This document shows, piece by piece, positions 1-11,384 of a stretch of 64,000 bases of DNA. Location: assembly GCA_002105175.1 (NCBI GenBank), contig MCGE01000039.1, forward strand, positions 62,001 through 126,000. Direction: 5' to 3'. The notes beneath the pieces were generated by a model, which saw only the letters and a program-made list of their open reading frames with translations, was not told where the DNA came from and made no database searches. Numbering within the stretch: position 1 is the stretch's first letter; the number at the start of each line of letters is the position of its first letter. This DNA comes from Absidia repens. Lineage: Eukaryota; Mucoromycota; Mucoromycetes; Mucorales; Cunninghamellaceae. A program made the translations under genes and the position numbers.

Positions 1-440
1 AAAGGGACATTTGTTATTGAAGGATAACCACGGTCAACACTAGTCACAAGAAGGTGATGGTAATAAAATTTTTAAAAAAATGCAGGGAGCTACCAAACAA
101 GAAATGAGAGAGACTAATGGGTCATTTTTCATTGAATGATATAAAAAAAAAAAATGAGACTTATTTTATTCAGATGTAGTAGATACACACTATGGGTAAA
201 CTAAGCGCTAAACTAAGCTAATGGCAATTCAAAGAAGCCCATCTAATGTTGCTCCCCAGATCCTAGATTCAAAATGAAAGGGTTTCCCCATGCATGTTGA
301 CATCCCTGAGCTGAAACCCCTTCTAAACTAGCACTAATACTAATCTAAGATCACCTTAGCCGCCAGGAAGTTGAAATGGTGAGAGAGAGCGAAAAAAAAA
401 AGTGGAGAAAATAATCAACCACATGGTCGGAATGCGAAAT
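1..440 (-). repeat. Modular dispersed repeat, copy 1
   Basis: First of more than a dozen copies of a noncoding repeat. Read on the plus strand its modules are TTATTGAAGGA, then CATTTTTCATTGAA, then TTTATTCAGATGTAG with CTAAACTAAGCTAATG, then AAAATGAAAGGGTTTCCCC with CATGCATGTTG, then a purine-rich stretch, then an E-box-like CACATGG/CACGTGG next to CGG. On the minus strand it runs from an E-box/CT-rich side to AATAAA-like signals, so I assign it minus orientation. No open frame is shared between copies. Confidence 0.8.
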
Positions 441-1054
441 AATTCCATTGTTACGGGTATTTTTGAGTTTATATGTAAAGTGAATGTCAAATGTGTTATG
501 GTTTATTTGCTTTATATACGCCGAAACGGTGTTGTATTAACCTTTTGTTAATGCTTTTTGTTATATTTCACACCAAAACTGTATAGTGTATAGGTGTATG
601 ATTGTCCTTGCTTGAACGGATTTGCAGTAGATTTGTAGCGAGGATCAAAAAAATATTTTTCCCCTGAAACGGAATTTGAAATGTAACTTTTTTTGACTTG
701 TAGTCTTGAAAATATAGAGAGCACCAAATATGCTATTTGATTATAAGTAGTGAGCACCAGAACTTTTATAGATAAAGTCCAACTTGAAATAAAAGAAGTT
801 TTTTAAAAGAAAACTTGATAAAATAAAATAAAGTAGAAGTATTGACCTTAGCTGGTTCAATAAAAATAAAAAAAAAGAGTATAACTGACTCTGAAATAAA
901 ATAAAGTGGCTTTCTATAGCAGAATAGAAATAACTTGATAACTTGATAATTTGGTGGTTAAAAAAAACCTTTTGTACTGACTTTTATTTGATAAATGAGT
1001 AAAGTATATAAAAAAACTAAAGAAAACTATTTTCTACCAAAAAGTTTGGCCTTT

Positions 1055-2665
1055 TTATACTAATTCTTGAAGGAGCGGAGTGGAGTGGTCGTCGACGAGA
1101 TGTATGGTGGCGGAGTATGTATTTGGTAGACGAGGGAGGCGAAAAAAAAATGGAAGTCGACGACGATGATGGGTGGACTGCGGCGTATCTATTCCACTGG
1201 TGGCCCATGCCATCAAATCAGCTAGACCAAAAAAGTCGGCAAAGTCGAGACCATCGTTGACACCATAGAGCCTCTTGACTTTTATTGTCTGGATGGATAC
1301 ATACAAAGAATGAGTCTGCAAGCCCTTGATGCTGCACTCCCTAGCCTTGGACCGTGATTTGTCGGCCATGTTCAACAAGGTTTTCATATCTTGTGAACTA
1401 ATGACTGGTGGAGTGGTGGTGTTGAATTGGCGGCCAGGAGGGACACACCAGTTCCGAAAGATGGAGGCCTCACGCAACAGAATGCACAGATTTTTGGGCG
1501 TGACAAATGCATGGAGCGCCGACAATGAGATGGGGACAACCACTCGGCCAATCTCCAACATGGTGTACAGATGATTGTCAAGTTCTTGCACCACAAAGAA
1601 AACTAGGTGGAATCCTATAATGGATAATATAAACAAATAATTTTCGGGGGTTAACGAGTCGCCTTTTCCATATCAACCAACCTTTTTTTTTTTTTTTTTT
1701 TTTTACCATTCACTTGAAAAGAGACAATTGGATGCCCGTTTCTACTGGCTGCATTTTTTGACAACACGGCAAGCTTCATTGTGTCAATGCAAAGGGATTG
1801 CTTGCTTGTACTGGCATCCCCCGGTTTGACTTCACCATAGCCCAAGGATGGACCAATATTCAATTGTACAAGCGAGGAAATAATAGCGTCAGGACGGATT
1901 TGTGGGATGGTTTCCTCCATCTTGTTTGGCCACCGTAGAATGATATTCTTGGTGACGTCTGCAAAGATAGCCGTCAGCAGAGGACAAAAAAACCTTGCCT
2001 GTAAACTGACTTTGCCAAATTTGCCCTGATCCGAAATTGGGTTGAGAGGGCCTATCATCGCAGATGCGAGTCAGAATAAAGTGCAGGAAAGTAAGTCATT
2101 GATATCAGAAGTTGAGATAAAATGTGCATACCATTCTCCTTCCCTCCAAAAAAAAAAAAAAAAAAAAAAAAAAACTTACATGTTAGCAATCCCTTCAATA
2201 ACATTTTGCCGCAAATCATTGATGGTGGATGTCATGGTCAAGAGTTGGAGTCTGGCATTCTTCGGGGACAAGGAATTAGCGTCAATGTCGGCAACAATAT
2301 TAACAGTGGACATAAAATTGTCGGCGGTGAAGGAAGGGAGAGGGACGGGCACTTGGTCGATCAGCGTCTTTGTTTGGTAAGCGATGGCCTTGTTGAGAAG
2401 ATCCGCGCCAAACACTTCCATTTTTGTATGGCTGTGTTGTTCTGGAGCCATGAAAAGGCCGTTAATCAAAGCTAATAGCTCTTGGACGTTAGGCTCTAAT
2501 GGACAAAGGTTTTGGGATGTTGTTTGCCACGTTTTGATATTGTTGGAATAAGTTAATGATCGGGCCAACCACTACTTGATTTTCGATTTTTGCTGCGGCT
2601 GTTACTAGTGCTGCATTGCTGATACACCAATGGACATCTGCCGCTTTGATACGTGGTCGCTTTAC
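1055..2665 (-). pseudogene. Broken GEVK-family (PD-(D/E)XK-like) gene, copy 1
   Basis: Three minus-strand exon-like blocks remain. Block 1 is about 2665-2176 and ends at a GTAAG donor; block 2 is about 2058-1690; block 3 is about 1640-1312 and stays open to 1055. Block 2 contains RWPNKMEE, RPDAII and GYGEVKPG; the spacing PD then ExK is the signature of PD-(D/E)XK nuclease folds, so a nuclease-like fold is inferred, not shown. Block 3 has a hydrophobic stretch and YTMLEIGRVVVP. In block 1 the frame that encodes KPLSI stops at TAA while the following ELLALI lies in another frame, and the N-terminal serine/alanine stretch is shortened relative to copy 2. At the 5' side it is cut by gypsy debris from about 2,690. 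I consider it non-functional. Expressed paralogs elsewhere in the genome are likely. Confidence 0.65.
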
Positions 2666-2689
2666 GGTTGGTGTCGATGATGGCGTGTT

Positions 2690-3590
2690 GGGTCTACCTT
2701 TCCTTTCTGATAGTCATATTCAATCCCGATCTGTCAGTACACCAATAATCATACAATCGGACAACGGCACCGAGTTCAAACACAAGCTCGATACAGCACT
2801 ACCCAAAACTATGGGAATCGACCGTAGGTTTTCCACACCATATCACCCCAGAGGTAATGGTCTTGCTGAGCGTTACGTCCAAGTAGCCAAAACAATAGTA
2901 AACAAAGAAAGGCAAGGAACTAGACAAGACTGGGACTGGTACATACCTAATGCACAATTGGTAATGAATAACAAGATATCAAAACGTCTTCAAATACCCC
3001 CCATTATCTTTGATGTTCGCACGGCACATGAATAAACCCACGCTTACCGGCGATCCACCAACCAACATTGCCACACTAAAGCCCATGAACTACGATGACT
3101 TGGTGAAACGACTTGAATACATGGCAGATGTTGTGTTTCCGGCAATCAAAGAGCGTACACAACTAGTAATAGATTCACAACAGGAAGCAATCGATAAATC
3201 ACACGGTATTGTTGACTTTCCCGTTGGTAGCTTTGTAGTTGCAAAAAATTTCTACAAGAAAAAATAAATCAGCTCCATTATACAACGGCCCATTCGAAGT
3301 CATGAAAAAAAAAAAAAAAAAACAATCAACGGTACTTACATCCTCAAAGACATGACAGGTGCACTAGCTTCACGCAACTACGTTCCATCAGAACTAAAAT
3401 CCGTTTCAAACGACCGAGCATAATGATGACGAATACGAAATTGGAGCTGTACTTGATCATAGAGGAACACCGGGGTCCGAACACGATCAATGGATTAAAT
3501 CCCAAGAGATGAATGCACATGATGAAATCGACATTGATTGGAAAAGAAGACAAAACATGAAAGAAGAGAAAGCGGACGGACATTGAAAAA
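2690..3590 (+). mobile_element. Ty3/gypsy integrase C-terminal fragment, copy 1
   Basis: Translation shows SDNGTEF followed by FSTPYHPRGNGLAERY, the second Asp and the Glu of the retroviral-type DDE integrase core. After a frameshift near 3,000 the protein continues with MFARHMNKP and VDFPVGSFVVAK, then NGPFEVM and ILKDMTGALASRNYVPSEL after an A-run. A chromodomain-like tail (VLDHRGTPGSEHDQW) ends at about 3,585. No protease, reverse transcriptase or LTR accompanies it here. It is an inactive fragment sitting at the 5' edge of the GEVK pseudogene. Confidence 0.85.
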
Positions 3591-3654
3591 GATAAAGAAA
3601 TAATAAAAAAAAAAACGCCATAGTCAGGGACAATAAAAATAAAAAATAAATCCT

Positions 3655-3860
3655 ACTATAAAGTGCAACAAAGAACACCATAAGTGAAGGACACGTAAAA
3701 AGAATCCCACTATGAAGTGCAACAAAGAACACCATAAGTGAAGGACACGTAAAAAGAATCCCACTATGAAGTGCAACAAAGAACACCATAAGTGAAGGAC
3801 ACTTAAAAAGAATCCCACTATGAAGTGCGAAAAAGAACACTATAGTAAAGGGACTAAACA
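3655..3860. repeat. 54-bp minisatellite
   Basis: A 54-bp unit beginning AAGTGCAACAAAGAACACC starts at 3,661, 3,715 and 3,769, with a diverged unit at 3,823. It lies just downstream of the gypsy fragment. The second segmental copy (10,265-10,400) has only about one unit, so the array expanded or contracted after duplication. Confidence 0.9.
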
Positions 3861-3995
3861 CATGTCCTAGTGGCAGGAGGTTATCTGTTGGAGGTGGCTT
3901 GAAGATGACGTCTGGCATTGCGTCAGCAACCATCGAGAAGGACCATTGTAACCATGGGAACGACTCTACTGTACAAAGCATGAGAATAGTCCAAG

Positions 3996-4440
3996 GCATA
4001 TCTTTCTATTGAGGCATAACAACGGGCCAACACAAAATTTAAAACAGGGGATGGTGGTAGAATAAAGGATCGATTGTACAAGACATGGGAGATTTGTTTT
4101 CATTGAAGCAAATAAAAAAAAAAGAGACATGTTTTTTTATTTAGGTCTAGATTCAAACTATGGACAACATAACACTAAATTAAACTGATGATGAGTTCAA
4201 AAACCCAACTCATGGTGGGTTCTAAATCCTGGATCCAAAATGAAAGGGTTTCCCCATGCATGTCGTCATCCCTGAGCTGAAACCCCCTTCTAAACTAGTC
4301 CTGATACTATTCTAATTCCAACATAATCTCATAGAAGTTGAATGGTGAAGAAAAAAAAAAAATAGAAAAAAAAGGGGCAGGAGGGAGAGAGGAAAATAAA
4401 AAGTTTACATGTGCGGCGTTTGAACACTTCCCAGGGCTTC
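3996..4440 (-). repeat. Modular dispersed repeat, copy 2
   Basis: Carries the modules TTCATTGAAGCA, TCAAACTATGGACAACATAA, CCAAAATGAAAGGGTTTCCC, CATGCATGTCGTCATCC and an E-box-like ACATGTGCGGCG at the right end. It sits upstream of the membrane-protein gene, with its E-box side facing that gene's promoter. Confidence 0.8.
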
Positions 4441-4780
4441 TCTCTGAGGATTGGGTTACAATTTTATTTTTGTCCATCCCACAAAAGGACGCTTGTTCTT
4501 AATTCACCAACAACATAGTAACTCCCTTCTCATGATGATCACTACCACCTTTCAACATCGGAAGTATGGCAATTTGTCTCTTAGTAAACAGTAGTTTTTT
4601 TTTTTTTTTTTGGTGCCTTGCTCTTTCTTTCTTTTCGCTATGAATGTGTGCTGTGTGCAGCACAGCAGCCATGATGACATCGGGGTTTGTTGGTGCAACG
4701 CTGTTTCACACCCCCCTCCGCCGCGTTTTTTTATCACAGTGGTACAATGAGCATGATTCTATTTAAGAAGCAACTGAAGA

Positions 4781-4817
<37 letters not shown>

Positions 4818-4839
4818 ATTATTTCTAAACATCATCATC

Positions 4840-5687
4840 ATGAGCAACAACTTGAAGCAACCGACGATGTGCTGCTGCCTTTTGCCAAGGTATTAAAAAA
4901 AAAAATCAAAAACATGAAAACATCGTTTCATTTTTCTTTTATACTAGACCCGGTATCATGTTATTTACATTATTATATTCTGCCTATGCATTCTCTGGGA
5001 TGTTCTTTATGACATTGGGGTATATCCTCACACAAAAGATAGCGCCACATCAAGCCGAAGATCAAGATGATAATTCAGTGGGTCTTTCTGACCTGATTTT
5101 TACCTGTGGGCACATGGCAAATGTGATATGTGGCTTTATTTACTTTTACGCATTTATTCTGGCTTACAAGGTACCCCTTTTTTCTACGAATTTTCCATAA
5201 CGTTCGGACAAATCAAATCAATCAAAAAGCAGTGTGAATGAAATATCATGATTTTTTTTTTCATCTAGAGGAAATGGGAGTCATTCGAACATGCCCTTCG
5301 AGCTTTGATGGCTATTGCACTCTTTGGAGTTTATGAATCTTATGATGCCTTCAAATTCATATTTCAGACGAATTCTCAATTGAATGGTCCTAAGCCTGAC
5401 GGAATGAATGACGATGATTACGCCGAATTGCAAAAATCGTACCCCTATACTTCTGTTGCATTTGGCCTGATTGTTTATGTTATCCCATGGATTATACAGG
5501 TAAAATAGGATAGACGCAACACTATTGTATGTCTTTTTTTTTTTTTTCTCAAGTCCTTCATTTTTTTTTTTTTGGTTATGTCATGCAGTTGTACCTTATC
5601 AAACAAACGAGATCCTATATAAAATATGTATTGTATAAGAAGGGGGCAAAAAATATGTCATCGTCATCTGAAAAGGTCAAACAATAA
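4840..5687 (+). CDS. Four-span membrane protein, copy 1 (200 aa)
   Basis: Four exons join in frame: 4840-4889, 4948-5170, 5269-5499 and 5589-5687, all with GT-AG introns of 58-98 nt. The product is 200 aa. A short N-terminus carries CCCLLPRPG at about residues 11-19, followed by four hydrophobic segments at about 20-46, 65-89, 100-118 and 152-170. An acidic loop (about 52-60) lies between the first two segments and a polar Asp/Asn-rich loop (about 122-148) between the last two; the tail is basic, then Ser-rich. A Cys cluster and Arg just before the first span recalls LAPTM/MARVEL-like tetraspan proteins of endomembranes, but I do not recognise a specific family. The start is the first ATG after a T-tract, with an AC-rich leader. 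AATAAAG overlaps the stop codon (from 5,683). It is paralogous to 11,385-12,215, which is truncated by nine residues. Confidence 0.85.
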
Positions 5688-6260
5688 AGTAATGATACAA
5701 CCCTACCTTAACGTTTTATGGTAGTTCCTCTACTCCCTGGTGCAGTAAATAAAAAAATAAAAAAATTGATCCCTGAGCGGCATTTTAAAAAATCTAAAAA
5801 AAAAATGCACAACTTTTTATTATGAGTCAATGCGGAAAAAGAAGTTGGCTTTTTTCGGGAAGGGGACATGCTGCTTACTTGCGTAGTTCGTTTAGGATGA
5901 GGTGTACAGAAAAAAACCGCATTTGAAAAGTTTCAACTGACGTCCAATTGAGAAGAAAAAGTTGTACTACTGAATGAATATAGGTTACACAATGAAAAAG
6001 GTGGAATATGAATATATATAAACCTGACCTTTTTAAACCACCACCACCCCTTCTGATTTTATTGTACCATTATCACTATGCAGTCCAAACCAATTATATA
6101 ATGCTGCGTCCCAAGGCAAGAAAAAAAAAAATTATATTGTCATTTTTTAAACAAAGGGGGTTGGGACGGAGAAAGTAGCGTGTCATAAGGAATGAATGAG
6201 AGAGCAAGCGTTTGTGGTAGGACACTCATGAAAAACGCCCCCGCAATAGCGATATTGCTT
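5688..6260. other. AT-rich 3' flank shared by both 6.5-kb units
   Basis: No gene seen. The stretch matches 12,216-12,810 closely, including the shared TTATGGTAGTTCCTCTACTC and the following low-complexity A-runs. A piece from about 6,150 onward reappears at 36,290-36,515. Confidence 0.7.
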
Positions 6261-6960
6261 ATTATTCAATGACTTCTAATATGTTTTTAATAAAAAACGA
6301 CATATTTTATTGGAGTGCGTTGACAGATACTAAAACGAATGGAGAAGGGGGTGCATTGTAATACAGACGTTAAAGGAAGAATCTATTGGAGAAAGCATGG
6401 CGGATAGCTAGGTGAGTTTTGAAGAATGTTCGATGCTAATCTAAATGAACAACTGTAAAATGGGAGCTAATATGTTGTACATGGTACATGATATGCAAAA
6501 AGTTTAAAAGGGAGATTTGTTATTGAAGGACAACCACGGTCAACACTAATCACAAGAAGGCGGGGTAATAGATATTAAGAAAAAGGGGGAGATCTACCAA
6601 ACAAGACATGAGAGAGACTAATGTGACATTTTTCATGGAGTGGTATAAAAAAAGAGACTTATTTTATTCATATGCAGTAGATAGACACTATGAGTAAACT
6701 ACGTGCTAAACTAAGCTAATGGCAATTCAAAGAAGCCCATCTAATGTTGGTTCTAAATCCTAGATTCAAAATGAAAGGGTTTCCCCATGCATGTTGTCAA
6801 CCCTGATCTGAACCCCCTTCTAAACTAGCCCTAATACTAATCTGAGATCACCTTAACCACCAAGAAGTTGAAATGGTGAAGAAAAAAGGAAAGGAAAAAA
6901 AGAAAAAGAGAGCGAAAAAAAAGTGGAGAAAATAAATCAACCACGTGGTCGGGATGTGAA
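6261..6960 (-). repeat. Modular dispersed repeat, copy 3 with extended module A
   Basis: Begins with AACGACATATTTTATTGGAG and GCGTTGACAGATACTAAAAC, continues through a GGAGAAAGCATGGCGGAT module and GTACATGGTACATGATATGC, and then repeats the core seen at 1-440. It ends with CCACGTGGTCGGGATGTG, an E-box next to a GC-rich box. This is the junction between tandem units 1 and 2. Confidence 0.8.
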
Positions 6961-7739
6961 ATATTTCCGTCGAGCCTCTTGAGTCTGTAACCCTCCTCCT
7001 TTTTTTTTTTGACGCCTCTTATTTTTCAACAATATTATGCAGCACCATGAATATGACAGTAATATTCTTATGGCAGAAACCGCCATCATCTAACGGTGGT
7101 GGTGGTGGTATGGTAGGATCACCTCTTCCATACGGAAGCTATAGGTGTCTTCCCTTTGAAGTCACCATTACCATTCTGCATTGGCAGTATGATTCTTTTC
7201 TCCTTGAGATACCGCTGCAGACAACATGGAGCAATTTATCCTCGATTATTTTACTCTTTTATGCTGTAAAATGGAAATATTTTTGAGTGGGTGGTAAATT
7301 GAAGTGGCTGCGATAAAGGCACTCATCAGCACCACCGGAAATCCAAATAGAGAACAGTATGACATTTTCTTGTGTTACCCATATATGTTTCTATTTTTTT
7401 TTTTTTTTTTTTTGTAATGTGTCTTTTATTTTTTTTAAAAAAAAAGACTTGGTCTCACGTCATAAGTGTGGTGGACAATAATATTATATAGGGGTAAACG
7501 GGGAAAAGGTGATAAAAACCCAGTGACGAGGAAGGAGAGACGTGATATGAGAAAAGGTTAAGCTGGCGAAGTAGGTGGAGGGGGGAGGTAAAAGGGAGTG
7601 TTTGTATTATTTTTATTTTTATTTTATATCATATTATAACTATTCATGGACTATTTTAAATCATATAAAAAAAGTAATGCTGTACATAAAAAAATAAAAA
7701 AAAAAGCACGCGGAGGACGGGAGGACTGAAGGAGGCATT
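6961..7739. other. Intergenic, no gene recognised
   Basis: Contains T-runs, a GGTGGTGGTGG stretch at about 7,095 and AT-rich sequence. It corresponds loosely to 441-1,054 in unit 1 but is longer and more diverged. An open frame at 7,047-7,286 has no recognisable features and I do not call it. Confidence 0.5.
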
Positions 7740-7991
7740 TCATTCATATCTGATGGTGTACTCCCTAGCCTTGGACCGTGATGTGTCGGTAACGTTCAAC
7801 AAGGTTTTCATTTCTTGTGAACTAATGACTGGTGTAGTGGTGGTGGTGATTTGGGAGGCAGGAGGGACACAGCAGTTCCAAAAGATGGATGTCACACGCA
7901 ACAGAATACCCAGGCTCTTGGGCGCGACAAATGCATGGAGTGCCGACAACGAGTTGGGGACAACCACTCGACCAATCTCCAACATGATGTA

Positions 7992-8146
7992 CAGTTTGTT
8001 TTTTTGTTTAAAAATAAATTTATTTAATTGAAGGCCCGTGTACAGGCTTTAATTATTTGATTTGCAAAATAGTTGCTATACTATTGTTTGGGGGAGGGGA
8101 CATCTATTCTAAGCATTATCTTCTAATAATTCCGATCTAGAGGCTA
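7992..8146. other. Extra DNA of about 150 bp inside the GEVK pseudogene, copy 2 only
   Basis: In copy 1 GTACAGATGATTGTCAAGTT is continuous; in copy 2 GTACAG is followed by an AT-rich stretch beginning TTTGTTTTTTTG before TCAAGTT resumes. The extra DNA contains AATAAATTTATTTAATTG. I see no clear terminal inverted repeats or target duplication and no clean splice sites on the minus strand. Confidence 0.55.
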
Positions 8147-8248
8147 TCAAGTTCCTGCACCACAAAGAAAACTAGGTGAAATCCTATAATGGATAATATA
8201 AACAAGTAATTTTCGGAGGTTAACGAGCCGCCTTTTCCATATCAACCA

Positions 8249-8290
<42 letters not shown>

Positions 8291-8740
8291 ATTCACTTGA
8301 AAAGAAACGATTGGGTGCCCGTTTCTACTGGCTGCATTTTTTGACAACACGGCGAGCTTCATTGTGTCAATGCAAAGGGATTGCTTGCTTGTACTGGCAT
8401 CCCCCGGTTTGACTTCACCATAGCCCAAGGATGGACCAATATTCAATTGTACAAGCGAGGAAATAATAGCGTCAGGACGGATTTGTGGGATAGTTTCCTC
8501 CATCTTGCTTGGCCACCGTAGAATGACATTCTTGGTGACGTCTGCAAAGATAGCCGTCAGCAGAGGACAAAAAAACCTTGCCTGTAAATCGACTTTGCCA
8601 AATTTGCCCTGATCAGAAATTGGGTTGAGAGGTATATAAACGAACCTATCATCGCGGATGCGAGTCTGAATAAAGTGGAGGAAAGTAAGTCATTGATATC
8701 AGAAGTTGAAATAAAATGTGCATACCACTCTCCTTCCCTC

Positions 8741-8775
<35 letters not shown>

Positions 8776-9090
8776 TACATGTCGGCAATCCCTTCAATAA
8801 CATTTTGCCGCAAACCATTGATGGTGGATGTCATGGTCAAGAGTTGGAGTCTGGCATTCTTTGGGGACAGGGAATTAGCGTCAATGGCGGCCACAATACT
8901 AACAATTGACATAAAATTGTCGGCGGTGAAGGAAGGGAGAGGGACGGACACTTGGTCGATTAACGTCTTCGTTTGGTAAGCGATGGCCTTGTTGAGAAAA
9001 TCCGGGCCAAACACTTCCATTTTTGTATGACTGTGCTGTTCTGGAGCCATGAAAAGGACGTCCATCAAAGCCAATAGCTCTTAGACGTTA

Positions 9091-9380
9091 CGCAAACGGA
9101 CTTGATGATAACCGCTCTTCAGATCCAACGACGTAAACACCTTTGCACCAGCCAATTGTTCCAAACATTCATCAATGCGCGGCAACGGATATCAATTACG
9201 TACAGTCAATTTGTTTACGGCACGATAGTCAATACACATTCGCATAGTCCCATCCTTCTTGCGTACAAACAACACCGGGGCACCCCACGGCGAGTGACTT
9301 GGTTCGATCAACTTCTTGTCCAACAGCACCTTGATTTGCGAATTCAGTTCAGTCAATTCCTTTGGACTCATCTTGAATGG
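9091..9380 (-). mobile_element. Ty3/gypsy reverse-transcriptase fragment
   Basis: Minus-strand translation gives PFKMSPKEL, then [41 protein letters not shown] and [15 protein letters not shown]: the N-terminal half of a Ty3/gypsy reverse transcriptase up to motif A. A TGA codon (9,192-9,194) interrupts the frame just before YPLPRID. The fragment has no LTR or poly-A. It sits between two parts of one exon of the GEVK pseudogene and replaces about three bases present in copy 1. It looks like filler captured during break repair rather than an ordinary insertion. Confidence 0.88.
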
Positions 9381-9660
9381 ATTCTAATGGACAAAGGTTT
9401 TGGGATGTTGTTTGCCACGTTTTGATATTGTTGGAATAAGTTAATGATCGGACCAACCACTGCTTGATTTTCGGTTTTTGCTGCTGCTGTTACTACTGCT
9501 GATGATGATGCTGATGATGCTGATGCCACTTCTATTTTGTGCATTGCTGATACACCATTGGACATCTGCCGCTTTGATACGTGGTCCTCCTGAGATGTTA
9601 CCATTGACGCGTGTGAAAGAAAGAAAAAATTCCATTTTTTCAATGAAAATTTAATCTAAC

Positions 9661-10260
9661 TATCATATTCAATCCCGATCGGTCAGTACACCAATAATCA
9701 TACAATCAAACAAGGGCACCGAGTTCAAACACAAGCTTGATACAGCACTACACCAAACTATGGGGAATCGACCGTAGGTTTTCCACACCATATCATCCCC
9801 AGAGGTAATGGTCTTGCTGACCAAGTAGCCAAAACAATAGCAAACAAAGAAAGCCAGGGAACTAGACAAGACTGGGACTGGTACGTATCTAATACACAAT
9901 TGGTAATGAATAACAAGATATCAAAACGTCTTCAAACACCCCCATTCTCTTTGATGTTCGCACGACACATGAATAAACCCACGCTTACCGGCGATCCACA
10001 AACCAACATTGCCACACTAAAGCCCATGAACTATGATGACTTGGTGAAACGACTTGAATACATGGCAGATGTTGTGTTTCCGGCAAACAAAGAGCGTACA
10101 CAACTAGTAATAGATTCACAAAAGGAAGCATTCGATAAATCACACCGTATTGTTGACTTTCCCGTTGGTAGCTTTGTAGTTGCAAAAATTTCAGACAAAA
10201 CGAAAAAGAAGAGAAAGCGGACGGATATTGAAAAAAGATAAAGAAATAATAAAAAACGCC
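9661..10260 (+). mobile_element. Ty3/gypsy integrase fragment, copy 2
   Basis: Homologous to 2,712-3,600. The region equivalent to SDNGTEF has changed, and a deletion removes the end of the YHPRGNGLAERY stretch, so the catalytic core is destroyed. Downstream, 9,900-10,241 stays open and encodes MFARHMNKP, MNYDDLVKRLEYMADVVFP and VDFPVGSFVVAK. The chromodomain-like tail is largely deleted. A single unit of the 54-bp repeat follows. Confidence 0.8.
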
Positions 10261-10559
10261 ATAGTAAGGGACAATAAAAATAAAAAATAAAAATCCTACT
10301 ATAAAAGTGCAACAAAGAACACCATAAGTGAAGGACACGTAAAAAGAACCCCACGATGAAGTGCGAAAAAAGAACACTATAGTAAAGGACTAAACACATG
10401 TCGTAGTGGCAGGGGTCTGCTGGAGGTGGCTTGAAGATGACGTCTGGCATTGTGTCAGCAACAATCTAGAAGGAACAAATTGTAAACATGGGAACAACTC
10501 TATTGTACAAAGCATAAGAATAGTAAAAAAAAAAAAAAAAAAAAAAAAAAAGGCCTATC

Positions 10560-10975
10560 TTCTATTGAGGCATAACAACGTGGCCAACACTAATTTAAAC
10601 AGGTGATGGTGGTAGAAAAAGGATCTATTGTACAAGACATGAGAGATTTGCTTTCATTGAAGCAAATAAAATAAGATACATATTTTTATTTAGGTCTAGA
10701 TTCAAACTATGGACAACATAACACTAAACTAAACTGATGATGACTTCAAAATGCCAACTCATGGTGGGTTTCTAAATCCTGGATCCAAAATGAAAGGGTT
10801 TCCCCATGCATGTCGTCATCCCTGAGCTGAAAACCCTTCTAAACTAGTCCTGATACTATTCTAAGTCCAACATAACCTCATAGAAGTTGAATGGTGAAGA
10901 AAAAAAAAAAAATAGAAAGAAAAGGGGGGAGGAGGGAGAGAGGAAAATAAAATAATTTACATGTGCGGCGGTTGA
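10560..10975 (-). repeat. Modular dispersed repeat, copy 4
   Basis: Equivalent of 3,996-4,440 in unit 2, with the same module order and ACATGTGCGGCGG at the right end. It precedes the second membrane-protein gene. Confidence 0.8.
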
Positions 10976-11384
10976 AATCTTCCCAGGGCTTCTCTCTGAG
11001 AATTGGGGTTACAGTTTTATTTTTGTCCATCCCACAAAAGGAAGCTTGTTCTTACTTCACCAACAACATAGTAACTCCCTTCTCATGATGATCACTACCA
11101 CCTTTCAACATCGGAAGTATGGCGATTTTTCTCTTAGTAAACAGTAGTTTTTTTTTTTTTTTTTGGTGCCTTGCTCTTTCTTTCTTTTCGCTATGAACGT
11201 GTTCTGTGTGCAGCACAGCAGCCATGATGGCATCGGGGTTTGTTGGTGCAACGCTGTTTCATACCCCCCGCCCGCCGCGTTTTTTCATCACCGTGGTACA
11301 ACGAGCATGATTCTATTTAAGAAGCAACTGAAGAAGTTTTCGTTTTTTTTTTTTTTTTATGTATTATTTCTAAACATCATCATC

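Larger units (their letters stand above)
1..6507. repeat. Tandem segmental duplication, unit 1 (about 6.5 kb)
   Basis: This block matches 6,508-13,035 in order along its length: dispersed repeat, minus-strand GEVK-family pseudogene, gypsy integrase fragment, second dispersed repeat, membrane-protein gene and AT-rich tail. The start sequence AAAGGGACATTTGTTATTG recurs nearly unchanged at about 6,508 and 13,036, which sets the period. The window begins inside the array, so it may extend to the left. Confidence 0.9.
7740..9604 (-). pseudogene. Broken GEVK-family (PD-(D/E)XK-like) gene, copy 2
   Basis: More complete paralog of 1,055-2,665. A plausible start is the ATG at 9,604-9,602, giving MVTSQEDHVSKRQ, then a Ser/Ala-rich linker, then INLFQQYQNVANNIPKPLSI. 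A gypsy reverse-transcriptase fragment (9,091-9,380) interrupts the exon here. The gene resumes with ELLALMDVLFMAPEQH and runs to a GTAAG donor at about 8,774. The second exon (about 8,640-8,285) contains RPDAII and GYGEVKPG, the PD...ExK pattern of a nuclease-like fold (inference). The last exon (about 8,170-7,742) ends with KAREYTIRYE and a stop, but is split by about 150 bp of extra DNA. Comparing both copies should allow the ancestral exon structure to be recognised. Neither can encode a full protein as it stands. Confidence 0.65.

Noticed and set aside
548..757. Minus-strand open frame of 69 codons
   Set aside because: AT-rich, no paralog frame in the second tandem unit and no recognisable motif; treated as chance.
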